Shown: positions 17,766-29,090, numbered from the stretch's first letter. The stretch is 64,000 nucleotides of DNA from Aliikangiella coralliicola (GCF_007004725.1 NZ_ML660170.1:124001-188000); one strand, 5' to 3'. Numbers and translations are program-made. Notes: generated by a model from the letters alone, not told the origin.

Positions 17766-19005
17766 AGCGTAAAGCCTCCGCCGGGTTAGTACGTGAAGCC
17801 TTCCAGGCCGGATAAAGTGTCGCTAAAACTGTTAACGAGAGCGCAACAGAGGTGATTAAAATAACATCATCCCAATGTAATTCAGAAGGTAGAAAACCGA
17901 TAAAATAAACGTCGCCAGGTATTACATTCACCCCGAAAAGTTGCTCTACAAAAGCGACTACTTGCGGCAGGTTAATCGCTAGCGCGACGCCACCGATGAC
18001 ACCGAGAATAGTACCGATAAAACCATTTAAACTCCCTTGCACAATAAATATTTTCATAATGGTCGCAGGGCTGGCACCAAGCGTTCTTAGTATAGCGATA
18101 TCTGATTGTTTGTCGTTAACCACCATTACCAAAGTCGTAATGATGTTAAAAGCCGCAACGGCAACAATTAAAGTGAGCAAAACCCCCATCATGGTTTTTT
18201 CCATTTTTATCGCTTTAAAAAGCGTTCCATGGGTGTAATTCCAGTCGCTGACATAAAACTTGTCATCCAGTTGATTTCTCAACTCATAAGCTGTCCATTG
18301 GGCATCAAGAACATTATTGGTTGTGACTCGCAACGCTGACACCAATTGGCCTTTACGGGTGAATGCAGCAGCATCTTGCATGTGAATCATTGTGATCATG
18401 CTATCGGCTTCAGAGCGTACTTCGAAAATGCCGACAACGGTAAAACGTTTTTGCCTTGGCGCAAATCCAGCCGGCGATACCGTTCCGCCATCAGCGATTA
18501 ACAGAGTAACCTTGTCACCCATGCTCACCCCTAAACTTCTCGCAACGCCAATGCCTAATATAATGCCGAATTCCTTTGGTTTAAGATTATCCAGCGAACC
18601 GGCAATAAAGTAATCGCTGATAATAGACACCTTCTTTTCTTTTTCAGGCAATACTCCCTGTACCAGACCATATCGGGTATTACCTCGGGCTTTAAACATT
18701 GCCTGAGTATCGATAAAAGGCGCGGCTGCAATAACGTCTTTATGTTGAACAATCTGCTTTTCAACTTCTGGCCAATCATGGACGCCCTCGCCTCGCTCGC
18801 CAACGACAACATGGGGCACCATACCGAGAATTCGCTCCTGAAGCTCAGACTGAAAACCATTCATCACGGACATAACGGTTATCAGCACGATAGTGCCAAG
18901 GGCAATGCCGATCATGCTGACCAGCGCAATAAATGAGATAAAGTGATTACTTTTTTTCGCTCCGGTGTACCTCAGCCCAACCATCAACGCGACAGATTTT
19001 TTCAT
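17758..19005 (-). CDS. lolC: Lipoprotein-releasing ABC permease, LolC/LolE/LolF family
   Basis: A 415-residue MacB-type permease: one N-terminal helix, a large periplasmic domain (about residues 45-260) and three C-terminal helices. LRYTGAKKSNHFISFIALVSMIGIALG and LRTLGASPATIMKIFIVQG are typical of LolC/E. I start at the ATG at 19003-19005, with AGGAG six nt upstream. A further upstream start lacks support. Only one permease gene accompanies lolD here; in E. coli lolC-lolD-lolE surrounds it. Either a LolF-type homodimer acts, or lolE lies elsewhere. The symbol follows position, not a proven subtype. Confidence 0.88.
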   Translation of the reverse strand: MKKSVALMVGLRYTGAKKSNHFISFIALVSMIGIALGTIVLITVMSVMNGFQSELQERILGMVPHVVVGERGEGVHDWPEVEKQIVQHKDVIAAAPFIDTQAMFKARGNTRYGLVQGVLPEKEKKVSIISDYFIAGSLDNLKPKEFGIILGIGVARSLGVSMGDKVTLLIADGGTVSPAGFAPRQKRFTVVGIFEVRSEADSMITMIHMQDAAAFTRKGQLVSALRVTTNNVLDAQWTAYELRNQLDDKFYVSDWNYTHGTLFKAIKMEKTMMGVLLTLIVAVAAFNIITTLVMVVNDKQSDIAILRTLGASPATIMKIFIVQGSLNGFIGTILGVIGGVALAINLPQVVAFVEQLFGVNVIPGDVYFIGFLPSELHWDDVILITSVALSLTVLATLYPAWKASRTNPAEALRYE

Positions 19006-19291
19006 ATATCTCCTAAACAACTATTTCTGAAAAGACGCAACGACTTGTCGAATCTTTCTCATGACTATTCTATTTTGACCTATCTATTTCGACTGACCGG
19101 TTCGGCGCCAAAATGGGAAATGGAACGCCTACTGAATAGTTATAAAAAATTTCACAATATCTGCTACTATCTATGAAAGTGATGGAATTCTAACAACCTC
19201 ACACTTGGGACAAAAGCAAATATTGCAAATGAACTGCTTTATTCATGCATTCTCTATTCCAAACTTTCAGTAATTAAGAGCCAATTCGCCG

Positions 19292-19891
19292 ATGACAGAC
19301 AACAACAACCAAAATGAAAGACGAGAATACTTCCGTATCAAAAACTGGATTATCATTAACTTTGAAAAGATTGATGAAGACCAGGATAACCAAGACTTAG
19401 ATGACTTTGGCTTTAAAAGTTCACCACGAATCTCCTTACTCCAGGAACTTTCCCGCTTAGAAACCGAAAACCAAAACTATCTGGGCTCACTCACCGATAA
19501 GCAAAGCCAGCTTGGTAACTATTTAATCAACATGAATAAAAAGATGGAATTGCTCACTCGTTTTGTCATCGAATCACTAAGCGGCAACAAAGACGAGCTA
19601 CGCGAAGTTGACATCAGCGGCGGCGGAATTCGCTTCAAAAGCGTCGACCCACATCCAATTGACCAACTATTAAAGCTGGAAATTGTATTGGTGCCAGAAT
19701 GTGTCGGCCTGCTAGCCCATGGGCGAGTTGTCGACTGCAAACCAATCGAAGGTACGCCACATCATGAAATAGCGCTGGTTTTCATTAAGTTACGCGAAGC
19801 AGACAGGGATGCAATTGTAAGGCATGTGTTTAAGATCCAGTCAGAACAGCTTCGAAGTCAGAGGCCGGACAACAATGATAGTACGCGCTAA
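19292..19891 (+). CDS. PilZ-domain protein, probable c-di-GMP receptor
   Basis: This 199-residue soluble protein has both PilZ c-di-GMP-binding motifs, far apart: ERREYFRIK near residue 9 (RxxxR type) and EVDISGGGIRFKS near residue 108 (D-x-S-x-x-G type). The roughly 80 residues between them are polar and helical-looking (RLETENQNYLGSLTDKQSQL), an insertion seen in some marine gammaproteobacterial PilZ proteins. It presumably responds to c-di-GMP made by proteins such as those at 13389 and elsewhere. The target is unknown. It is a single-gene unit with no strong ribosome site. Confidence 0.8.
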   Translation: MTDNNNQNERREYFRIKNWIIINFEKIDEDQDNQDLDDFGFKSSPRISLLQELSRLETENQNYLGSLTDKQSQLGNYLINMNKKMELLTRFVIESLSGNKDELREVDISGGGIRFKSVDPHPIDQLLKLEIVLVPECVGLLAHGRVVDCKPIEGTPHHEIALVFIKLREADRDAIVRHVFKIQSEQLRSQRPDNNDSTR

Positions 19892-20025
19892 TCTCCTCAA
19901 ATTATCAATCATACATGGTACTAATTAACATTCTGAGGTAGTCGTTGTTAAAAAATTGGAATATTGCTTCAAATCAGCGAGTTAGCGGAGTATATTAATA
20001 ATAATTCTAATCTGGAGAATTCATC

Positions 20026-20391
20026 ATGATCACCTTCAAATCTGGATTAATGACTTTTACGGAAACAAAACTGATGGTGCAGCTGAAAAATAGAATGAGC
20101 AAAAAAATATCTCTTGGACTAGCAACGCCCTTGATGGCGGCTACGATGATCTTTTGTCCACTTAATCTCTCTGCTGAAAACGCGCCGATAAAAGTTTCAG
20201 AGCAATCACAGCAAGCTGTTGATAAACCAAGACATGGCCAGTCAATGGAACAGGTCGAAAACGCGTTTGGCGCGCCAGTTGAACGAGTGGCTGCTGTTGG
20301 AGAACCTCCAATTAGCCGTTGGCGCTATGACAACTTTACCGTTTATTTTGAGCATGACAAGGTGATCCACTCAGTCGCGCATCGTTCTTAG
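20026..20391 (+). CDS. Small exported protein of unknown function
   Basis: 121 residues. A Sec signal peptide is clear if translation starts at the inner ATG at 20095 (MSKKISLGLATPLMAATMIF, cleavage near NLSA-EN). The first ATG, at 20026, is better placed after GGAG and would add 23 residues before the hydrophobic core. The mature part (about 65 residues) has GQSMEQVENAFGAPVERV and ISRWRYDNFTVYFEHDKVIH, reminiscent of the small beta-sheet SmpA/BamE-like fold, in which an M-x-x-V-x-x-x-F/L-G-x-P segment is typical. The function is unknown. It is followed by a strong bidirectional terminator. Confidence 0.65.
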   Translation: MITFKSGLMTFTETKLMVQLKNRMSKKISLGLATPLMAATMIFCPLNLSAENAPIKVSEQSQQAVDKPRHGQSMEQVENAFGAPVERVAAVGEPPISRWRYDNFTVYFEHDKVIHSVAHRS

Positions 20392-20448
20392 ATAACAGAC
20401 GATAAATTACCTTGTAATAACTTTTCTTAAACTCAGATTTATTGGATG

Positions 20449-20476
20449 AAAAATGGCTCTTATCGAGCCATTTTTT
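20449..20476. terminator. Bidirectional rho-independent terminator
   Basis: AAAAATGGCTC (20449-20459), loop TTATC and GAGCCATTTTTT (20465-20476). It serves the plus-strand gene ending at 20391 and overlaps the last codons of the convergent MscS gene. Confidence 0.88.
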
Positions 20477-21560
20477 CTATCGCAGCTATCTTTTCAACTT
20501 CATCCACTTGAATTCTTTGAGTTGGGTAGGCAATTTCAGCATTATTCGTTTCAATGATTTCCGCTATTTTCAGTAAAACCCGCTGTTTTATTTCGTGAAA
20601 TTTTATCCAGTCAGTGGTTTTGGTAAAGGTATACACAAAAAAATCGATTGAAGAATCAGAGAATTGGTTAAAATTGACAATCAGCGTTTGATTCACATCG
20701 ATATCCGGGTGCGATTGCAGCATTGACTTAACTTCAGCGACAATCGGTTCCATCTGCTTGATATCATCGTACCGAATTCCAATGGTTTCATAAATTCGAC
20801 GATTTTTCATTCGTGATGGATTTTCCACTGTAATACTATTAAAAATCGCGTTAGGTACATAAAGAGGTCGTTTATCAAAAGTACGGATGCGAGTTTGCCG
20901 CCAGCCGATATATTCTACCGTTCCCTCAATATTGCGGTCCGGAGAACGTATCCAGTCGCCGACTGAAAACGGTCGGTCTAGATAGATGATTAATCCGCCA
21001 AAGAAATTCGCGAGCAAATCCTTCGCCGCAAAACCAACCGCAATACCGCCGATACCACCAAAGGCCAGCACCGCACTGATACTCACACCCATGGTCTGTA
21101 AAATCACTAATGTTGTGGTAATCGACACTGAAACTCTTAGCAGTTTGCTGATGGCTTCAATTGTGGATTGGTCGATTTTATCTTCATCGGCCTTATTAAC
21201 ATTTGACCGCATCAGGTTATTTTCACCTTCCCTGATAAAGCGCACCAAAAACCAGCTGACAACGATCACCAGACCAATATCTCGCACCGTTGTTTTTACC
21301 TGGTATCCGAACAGATAATTGACAATAATCCAGGTACCAACGCCCCAAATTAGCAAAGTAACTGGTGAAAAGAGCGACATCACTAGCGCGTCGTCCCATT
21401 CGTTTTTCGTTCTTTGAAGCTGTTTATGTAGCTTGTTATGGATTCTCTTCCATAAAAAGTTAACCAGAAGTGTCACAAAGACAACCAGGAACACTTTGAT
21501 GATAAAAGTCGAATCTCCTAGATTTTCATCAAACCAGATCTCAATTTTCGTTAAATCCAT
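20460..21560 (-). CDS. MscS-family mechanosensitive channel, YnaI-like
   Basis: A 366-residue inner-membrane protein with about five hydrophobic segments, ending in the pore helix GGIGGIAVGFAAKDLLANFFGG, then the MscS beta domain (GDWIRSPDRNIEGTVEYIGW, TRIRTFDKRPLYVPNAIF, VENPSRMKNRRIYETIGIRY). This longer form resembles E. coli YnaI/MscM-type channels rather than the 286-residue MscS. It should open under hypo-osmotic membrane tension. I start at the ATG at 21558-21560, with AGGAG eight nt upstream. The preceding in-frame TTG is less likely. It lies 14 nt downstream of nagZ and is probably cotranscribed. Confidence 0.9.
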   Translation of the reverse strand: MDLTKIEIWFDENLGDSTFIIKVFLVVFVTLLVNFLWKRIHNKLHKQLQRTKNEWDDALVMSLFSPVTLLIWGVGTWIIVNYLFGYQVKTTVRDIGLVIVVSWFLVRFIREGENNLMRSNVNKADEDKIDQSTIEAISKLLRVSVSITTTLVILQTMGVSISAVLAFGGIGGIAVGFAAKDLLANFFGGLIIYLDRPFSVGDWIRSPDRNIEGTVEYIGWRQTRIRTFDKRPLYVPNAIFNSITVENPSRMKNRRIYETIGIRYDDIKQMEPIVAEVKSMLQSHPDIDVNQTLIVNFNQFSDSSIDFFVYTFTKTTDWIKFHEIKQRVLLKIAEIIETNNAEIAYPTQRIQVDEVEKIAAIEKMAR

Positions 21561-21574
21561 CAAGAAAACTCCTG

Positions 21575-22606
21575 TTAAAAGAGATTGTTAAACTCGTTTA
21601 ATCGAGCACTTAGTTGTTGCCAACGGTCACTCAATTTTAATTCGGCTAAGCCTGTTGGAGATGAAGACATTCTAAGCGAATTAAGTCGTTGATTCGATTT
21701 CGGAGACGTTGGGTAACCCTCCAGCTCTGCAAGCACTTTTAACGCAGCTTCTCTATCGTTGCAAACTAAAACCATATCGCAACCCGCATCTAATGCCGAT
21801 CTGGCTCTTTGTCCATAATCACCAGCGGCTTCAGCGCCTTTCATCGATAGATCGTCCGAAAATATTACTCCATCGAACCCTAACTCCTGGCGCAAAATAG
21901 TTTGCAGCCAGACTTGCGAAAAACCAGCCGGTTGAGAATCGACCTTTGAATAGACAATATGGGCAGGCATCACCGCACCGAGTTCTTCTGCTAATCGGGC
22001 AAATGGGACCAAATCATTGTTCTTAATCGTTTCCAACTCGCGGTCGTCATAAGGAATTGCGAAATGTGAATCTGCTTCAACAGAACCGTGGCCGGGAAAA
22101 TGTTTACCGGTAGCTCTCATTCCCCCTTTTTTCATACCTGAAATATAGGCACTGCCTAGTTGAACGATGGGCTCAACTTTAGTTGAAAACCCTCTGTCGC
22201 CAATAACCTGGCTGGTCTCAAAACCTAAATCCAGCACAGGCGCAAAGCTAATATCACAACCAACAGCCTGGACTTCCAACGCCATTAACTCTCCCAGATC
22301 ATGGGCAAAGTCTTTAGCCTGCGGCAAATTTTGCTCGGCTAACCGCCCAAACTTCGCTAAAGACGGTAATCGAGAGAACCCGTCTTTAAACCGTTGCACG
22401 CGCCCGCCTTCTTGATCAACGGCAATGATAATTGAATCATTCACTTCACGAATTTGGTTTGTGAGTGTCAATATCTGATCCGCAGATTCGAAGTTTCTGC
22501 TAAAAATAATCAGACCGCCAACTTGCTGGTGCGCAATCAGTTCGCGATCTTTGTCTGAAAGCTGGGTCGATTCTATATCCAGCATTACCGGTCCTACATT
22601 TCCCAT
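21575..22606 (-). CDS. nagZ: Beta-N-acetylhexosaminidase, peptidoglycan recycling
   Basis: This cytosolic glycoside hydrolase family 3 enzyme removes GlcNAc from anhydro-muropeptides. The 343-residue product has VGPVMLDIESTQLSDKDREL at the start, VDQEGGRVQRF, the KHFPGHGSVEADSH loop with the His-Asp pair, and IFSDDLSMKGAE with the catalytic Asp. I start at the ATG at 22604-22606, matching the family N-terminus. The in-frame TTG at 22630 adds eight residues with no ribosome site. It precedes the MscS gene in the same transcript. Confidence 0.95.
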   Translation of the reverse strand: MGNVGPVMLDIESTQLSDKDRELIAHQQVGGLIIFSRNFESADQILTLTNQIREVNDSIIIAVDQEGGRVQRFKDGFSRLPSLAKFGRLAEQNLPQAKDFAHDLGELMALEVQAVGCDISFAPVLDLGFETSQVIGDRGFSTKVEPIVQLGSAYISGMKKGGMRATGKHFPGHGSVEADSHFAIPYDDRELETIKNNDLVPFARLAEELGAVMPAHIVYSKVDSQPAGFSQVWLQTILRQELGFDGVIFSDDLSMKGAEAAGDYGQRARSALDAGCDMVLVCNDREAALKVLAELEGYPTSPKSNQRLNSLRMSSSPTGLAELKLSDRWQQLSARLNEFNNLF

Positions 22607-22961
22607 AAAACTTGCTCTCTTTATTTTCAACGATATTGTTTATTAAGTTTTTTAAAACTGAAACAACAAGAAAGTTTCAGCCATCTGGAACTAGATCAAT
22701 CCCATAATCAACATTAAGAATATATGCTAACCTATTAATAAATATAAAAATTAAGTATTTCGGCACTACCAATGGTCTCAGCCAGCGAAGCTGAGTTCAT
22801 CAACAAAGTCATCATTTTATATTGATTCGGCAATATATCGAATACATGGAGAAAACCGACTAACCCCGCGCTGAAAAGTTCCTAACTTAATTTCCGGAGG
22901 CTATTTTAACAAGCAAAAAAAATCCCGCAATCGCGGGATTTAAATTAAAAGGATAAATTAA
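22607..22961. other. Intergenic region upstream of nagZ
   Basis: It holds the nagZ promoter region and, at its right end, the terminator of the convergently placed chalcone-isomerase-like gene. A GGAGG at 22896-22900 is not followed by an in-frame start, and I see no gene here. Confidence 0.4.
22914..22940 (-). terminator. Rho-independent terminator
   Basis: AATCCCGC (22921-22928), loop AATC and GCGGGATT (22933-22940), with a run of T residues after the stem on the minus strand. It terminates the gene ending at 22962. Confidence 0.88.
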
Positions 22962-23546
22962 CTATTCTTTACCTAACAACTGCTTTTTCATTGTTGGGTT
23001 TAGTGGCTTATCACCAATCCAGGTTTTAAGAAAAGCGTCATAAAAGGCTTTTCCGGGAATTAACCCTTTTTCAGAGCCATTAATGGTAACCAAAGTACCT
23101 TTACCAGGTAAAAAATCAATCCAGACTTTATCACCTTGATTAATTTCAGAATTCCAGATTTTGTTGAACTGCTTGATCATTGGCTCTAGCGCCACAAGCT
23201 CATCTTCAGTGTGATTAACCGTGATACCTAAATTGAGTGCACGAATCAGTGCGTCGGGCTTAATAGATGAATTTTGACAATAAAGAACAAATCGCTTGGC
23301 ACCGTCATTAGACAATATCTCCGATACCGATTCGGTATCATTTTGCAAATATAAGCCACCGACATAAACAGCCTGACGCGCATTACTTTTAACCGCAGCA
23401 CCTTTTAAACGTAATTGCTCTCCGCCGGGAGAAACAGTTACCACCTCTTCTATTTCAACACCAGCTAACTCTTTTGCGACACACAAAGAAGACATGCCAA
23501 AGGCACTAAAAAGACAACAAAAACAGATAGATGCAATTCGATTCAA
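22962..23546 (-). CDS. Exported chalcone-isomerase-like protein
   Basis: About 194 residues with an N-terminal signal sequence (ASICFCCLFSAFGMSSLCVA, then KELAG). The mature part fits the bacterial chalcone isomerase-like family: LRLKGAAVKSNARQAVYVGGLYL, a central IRALNLGITV helix, WNSEINQGDKVWIDFLPGKGT and GLIPGKAFYDAFLKTWIGDKPL. The bacterial proteins share the fold but mostly lack proven isomerase activity and are probably periplasmic. There is no ATG. A TTG at 23544-23546 follows GGGGTGGG and is my choice; a TTG at 23558 precedes that site. It is a single-gene unit with a good terminator. Confidence 0.8.
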   Translation of the reverse strand: MNRIASICFCCLFSAFGMSSLCVAKELAGVEIEEVVTVSPGGEQLRLKGAAVKSNARQAVYVGGLYLQNDTESVSEILSNDGAKRFVLYCQNSSIKPDALIRALNLGITVNHTEDELVALEPMIKQFNKIWNSEINQGDKVWIDFLPGKGTLVTINGSEKGLIPGKAFYDAFLKTWIGDKPLNPTMKKQLLGKE

Positions 23547-24018
23547 AACCCACCCCAAAAATTGTACGACGTGAAAAAACCAATCCTTGAGAAGCTCATT
23601 CTTATTGTAGTCAAAGGATTGCGAAGACTGAGATTACAATAAGAAACATCCTGATGCAACTCAATAATAGAACAATAATTAACCCACATCTAAGATACAG
23701 GTCACAACTTGGACATTAATTCACGCAATTGTCCACAATAAGCAGTGGACCTTAACAATGCCAATTAACCCGAGGCCGTAATTTTCGACAACACGAAATA
23801 GCGAATGTTCACCTAAAGCCCCTAAAAAGGTTGATAACTCGCTTCAAAAACCTCTCATGAGCAAAATTCCGCCTATTTATCTCCGTTTCAGATTATTTAT
23901 TCAAGGACAGGCGTATTTTCGCCTTGATGGCAGTAAATTGGCAGTATATCCTCATGCCTGATTATTCGAGTATGACTCATCCCTTTTGGCGGGAAATATC
24001 AAATAAGGTAAATCCAAA
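23547..24018. other. Intergenic region, no gene seen
   Basis: About 470 bp between divergent genes, both with signal peptides. It must contain their promoters. I found no convincing -35/-10 pair, RNA gene or repeat. Confidence 0.4.
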
Positions 24019-25851
24019 ATGAAAAAAAATACACCATTAAATAAGCTTGCGATGGCGCTTTGCCTGACCGGCGCACTGGCAGCTTGCCAGCCGGAACAAG
24101 CTAAAAAAGAAGAAATCAAACCAGCAGGCCCCACCGCGGCTGATGCCAGGGCTTATGTGGAAAAAGCAGAAAAACAGTTAGAAAAGGATTACGAATATCA
24201 AGGTCAGACTGCCTGGGTTCAGGCAAACTTTGTCACTGAAGATACCAATGCGCTGATGGCCAGAGTAAGCGAGCAGGCAACCAAGCTAGGCGTATCTCTT
24301 GCACTTGGCGCAAAAAAGTTTAATGACCTTGAGCTTGATTACGATACGCGCCGCAAACTGGAAATTCTTAAGGCAGGCTTAACGCTTCCTGCACCTGAAG
24401 ATGACGCGCTAAACGCCGAATTAGCCAAGATAACTTCAAACCTAGATGCCATTTATGCTAAAGGTTGCACTGATAAAAACGAGTGCTTTAACCTTGGACA
24501 ATTAAGCGGCATTCTTGCCGATCCGTCTAAAAGCAACCAGGAAAAATTGGATGCCTGGGTAAACTGGCGTCAAGTCTCACCACAAATGCGCAAAGACTAT
24601 AAACGAATGGTAGAAATTGCTAATCAAGGATCGAAAGAGCTTGGGTTTGCAGATACCGGCGCGCTATGGCGTTCAAAATATGATATGCCTGCAGATGATT
24701 TTGCCAAAGAAATGGATCGTGTCTGGGGACAGGTAAAACCTTTGTATAATTCTCTCCAGTGCCATGTTAGAGCAAAACTGAACGAAAAGTACGGTGATGA
24801 TGTTGTTTCCAAGACCGGGCCGATCCCTGCTCATTTATTGGGTAACATGTGGGCACAAAGCTGGGGTAATATTTTCGAAGATGTCGCACCACAAACCGAA
24901 GCCAAAGCAACCAATCTCACTGAACGTCTAACAGCAAAGCAATATAGTGAAGTTGAGATGGTTCGCACCGCTGAAGATTTCTTTGTTTCTTTGGGCTTTG
25001 AACGTCTACCTGATACTTTCTGGGACCGTTCTTTGTTTGTTGAACCGAAAGACAGAACCGTTCAATGTCATGCAAGCGCCTGGGATTTAAGCACTACTGA
25101 TTACCGAATCAAAATGTGCATTAAGAAAAATGCTGAAGACTTTATTGTTATCCATCACGAACTCGGGCATAACTTTTACCAAAGAGCTTACAATCTAAAA
25201 CAACCAATGTTGTATCGCTCTAGCGCTAACGACGGTTTTCATGAAGCTATCGGCGACACTGTTGCACTGTCGATCAATGATAGCTACTTAAAGGAAATCG
25301 GCCTGATCGATCAAATCCCTGACGAATCAGCGGATCTGCCGTTTCTGATGAAGATGGCCCTTGATAAAATTGCTTTTGTTCCTTTTGGCCTGATTGTTGA
25401 TAAATGGCGCTGGGGAGTATTTAACGGCGAAATTCCAGCGGATAAATATAACGAAGGTTGGTGGAAACTGCGCGAAGAGTATCAAGGCGTAAAAGCACCA
25501 GTCGCAAGAACCGAAGAGAGTTTTGATCCTGGTGCTAAATATCACGTACCGGGCAGCGTTCCTTACTCGCGTTATTTCCTCGCTCATATTTTACAATTCC
25601 AGTTCCACCGTGAACTTTGTAAAATTGCCGGTAGTGAAGGTCCTCTGCACCGTTGCTCAATTTACGGCAGCAAAGAAGCTGGCGCTAAATTGAATGCAAT
25701 GCTAGAACTTGGCATGAGCAAAACCTGGCAAGAAGCGCTTAAAACAATGACTGGTTCAGGAGATATGGACGCGTCAGCTATTCTTGACTATTTTGCACCA
25801 TTACAAAAATGGCTTGATACTCAAAATGCTGGGCGCCAGTGTGGTTGGTAG
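24019..25851 (+). CDS. M2-family peptidyl-dipeptidase, ACE-like lipoprotein
   Basis: A 610-residue zinc peptidase related to angiotensin-converting enzyme. The N-terminus is a lipoprotein signal with lipobox LAAC (Cys23), followed by QPEQ, so it is probably membrane-anchored in the periplasm. The zinc site is HELGH at residues 380-384, with the third ligand Glu409 in HEAIGD. YHVPGSVPYSRYFLAHILQFQFHRELC is the typical ACE C-terminal block. It should release dipeptides from peptide C-termini, which suits peptide scavenging. The ATG follows AAGG. A strong terminator follows. Confidence 0.93.
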   Translation: MKKNTPLNKLAMALCLTGALAACQPEQAKKEEIKPAGPTAADARAYVEKAEKQLEKDYEYQGQTAWVQANFVTEDTNALMARVSEQATKLGVSLALGAKKFNDLELDYDTRRKLEILKAGLTLPAPEDDALNAELAKITSNLDAIYAKGCTDKNECFNLGQLSGILADPSKSNQEKLDAWVNWRQVSPQMRKDYKRMVEIANQGSKELGFADTGALWRSKYDMPADDFAKEMDRVWGQVKPLYNSLQCHVRAKLNEKYGDDVVSKTGPIPAHLLGNMWAQSWGNIFEDVAPQTEAKATNLTERLTAKQYSEVEMVRTAEDFFVSLGFERLPDTFWDRSLFVEPKDRTVQCHASAWDLSTTDYRIKMCIKKNAEDFIVIHHELGHNFYQRAYNLKQPMLYRSSANDGFHEAIGDTVALSINDSYLKEIGLIDQIPDESADLPFLMKMALDKIAFVPFGLIVDKWRWGVFNGEIPADKYNEGWWKLREEYQGVKAPVARTEESFDPGAKYHVPGSVPYSRYFLAHILQFQFHRELCKIAGSEGPLHRCSIYGSKEAGAKLNAMLELGMSKTWQEALKTMTGSGDMDASAILDYFAPLQKWLDTQNAGRQCGW

Positions 25852-25872
25852 TTCAACCTAAACTGTGACATC

Positions 25873-25902
25873 AAAAAGGGGGCAATTGCCCCCTTTTCTT
25901 TT
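25873..25902 (+). terminator. Rho-independent terminator
   Basis: AAAAGGGGGC, loop AATT, GCCCCCTTTTC. A strong GC stem with T4 then CTTTT. It ends the M2 peptidase transcript and may also work in reverse for the gene ending at 25957. Confidence 0.88.
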
Positions 25903-25956
25903 GATATAACAAGGTTATTAGACCTGTTTATATTTGCTGACTACCACTGCGGCCTA

Positions 25957-27282
25957 TTAGTATCCGTCAGAAAATAATACCAATTGTACGCCCTGAATGG
26001 ACCAAGGTGCCCGTCCGCCGGTTGGAATTGGCATAGGCTCATATTTTAAACTTCCATCGGAATTCTTTTCATTATTCAGACATTCCACAATCAGATTTAT
26101 AAACCGACTGGCCGCCACCTGATTTTTCCAGCTGCGATAGCCATCAGGCCAGTTCAAGCTCAGCTCCCTCGGTCTTGTCCCTCCCACGCCCGGAACTCTA
26201 CCAATGTGTTCAAACCGATTTTCATGGTCTTCATACCCAGCTTCAACCATCAAAAAATCTAATCGGGACAAAATCGACGCCGATACTCGGCTATTCCAGC
26301 ATGCCATTGGTATTCTATCGGGTTTATTGTTCAACCAATGAGTCGCAAATGAAGCCAACAAACTCCAACCACTGTTCATTTTCGCACTCGAATTTTCATC
26401 AGCAGAAATCGCCGATTTCATCACCTGGTAGACATTTTCCCAGGTGACATCCTTTTGTGGTACACCGGCCTGTAAAAATATTTCGTTAGCTGTTTTCACA
26501 GCCATATCTCTGTCTTCTTTATTCCACTCGGAACCATCTTTGGCCGTGCTTGTTTCGATCCCCTTCGCTAGTATTTCCGCCCGATACATTAATGCATCAG
26601 CCGAATGAGAAACCTGCATGAGGCCGTTGCGGGGCTTTGGCCAGAAAAACGCTTCAAGTCGATCATGCCAGCTACTCACCGCTTCGCCCACCGGCAATCG
26701 TTGGTACATTGGCGTAAATGGATCTTCTTCAATCCAGGCAACAATTGCGCTGGCGAACTCTTTGTCGGAAGCCGACTTATCAGGCACCACCGGCGGATAA
26801 ATATCTTCGCCGATAACTTCCAGGCCATGGTCGTCAATAACCACAGGTGCATGACTGGGCGTTTCGATATCCGCCTGAATCCTTGCTTCTGCGTAGGCAG
26901 TAAATAAATCTTGTTCAAGAAAAGTCAGACCATCCCAATAATCGAGGGCCTGATCACTCAGACGCACCAATTCCAGCTCAGGATTATCGTCAGACTTGAC
27001 CCGTTTTAGCATGTCTTGATTCATCAGAAAAAACGACTCACAAATCTGCGACTTATCACGGTAGTACCAGGGAACCATCAGCCGGTTGATCACTTCAAGA
27101 CTAAATCGTTTATTTGCCTCAATAAGCTGATGCAACTTAGCATTCTCGGAAACAGCGGGCATCACACCTTCGCGCCAGGCTTCATGATCAGAAAATCGTT
27201 TAAACCAGACTTTCCAGGCACCGACATAAAGCGCACGAGGAATTTGATAATGGTCAGCACTTGGAAAAATGGTATTTTTCAT
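25957..27282 (-). CDS. Unrecognised 441-residue protein
   Basis: I do not recognise the family with confidence. It has no signal peptide or membrane segment and is Trp- and acid-rich. The N-terminal half (AWKVWFKRFSDHEAWREG, RLMVPWYYRDKSQICESFF) is helical-looking. The C-terminal part has PMACWNSRVSASILSRLDF, RVPGVGGTRPRELSLNWPDG, a following SWKNQVAASRFINLIVE and an end in GGRAPWSIQGVQLVLFSDGY. The ACWNSRVSASI and NQVAASRFIN pair faintly resembles the OGG-fold DNA glycosylase-like families, but this is a weak pattern match. The ATG has GGGAA upstream. It stands alone between the M2 peptidase terminator and the purB promoter. Confidence 0.75.
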   Translation of the reverse strand: MKNTIFPSADHYQIPRALYVGAWKVWFKRFSDHEAWREGVMPAVSENAKLHQLIEANKRFSLEVINRLMVPWYYRDKSQICESFFLMNQDMLKRVKSDDNPELELVRLSDQALDYWDGLTFLEQDLFTAYAEARIQADIETPSHAPVVIDDHGLEVIGEDIYPPVVPDKSASDKEFASAIVAWIEEDPFTPMYQRLPVGEAVSSWHDRLEAFFWPKPRNGLMQVSHSADALMYRAEILAKGIETSTAKDGSEWNKEDRDMAVKTANEIFLQAGVPQKDVTWENVYQVMKSAISADENSSAKMNSGWSLLASFATHWLNNKPDRIPMACWNSRVSASILSRLDFLMVEAGYEDHENRFEHIGRVPGVGGTRPRELSLNWPDGYRSWKNQVAASRFINLIVECLNNEKNSDGSLKYEPMPIPTGGRAPWSIQGVQLVLFSDGY

Positions 27283-29052
<1,770 letters not shown>

Positions 29053-29062
29053 TTAGTCAGTT

Positions 29063-29090
29063 GGTCCGATATTATGATTAATGTCGGACC
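29063..29090 (+). terminator. Stem-loop between purB and roxA
   Basis: GGTCCGA (29063-29069) pairs with TCGGACC (29084-29090) around a 14-nt loop. There is no U-tract, so it is a weak terminator, attenuator or RNA-stabilising hairpin between the two genes. Confidence 0.35.

Noticed and set aside
22769-22824. 17-codon peptide upstream of nagZ on the plus strand
   Set aside because: Too short, no ribosome site, and no context supporting a leader peptide.
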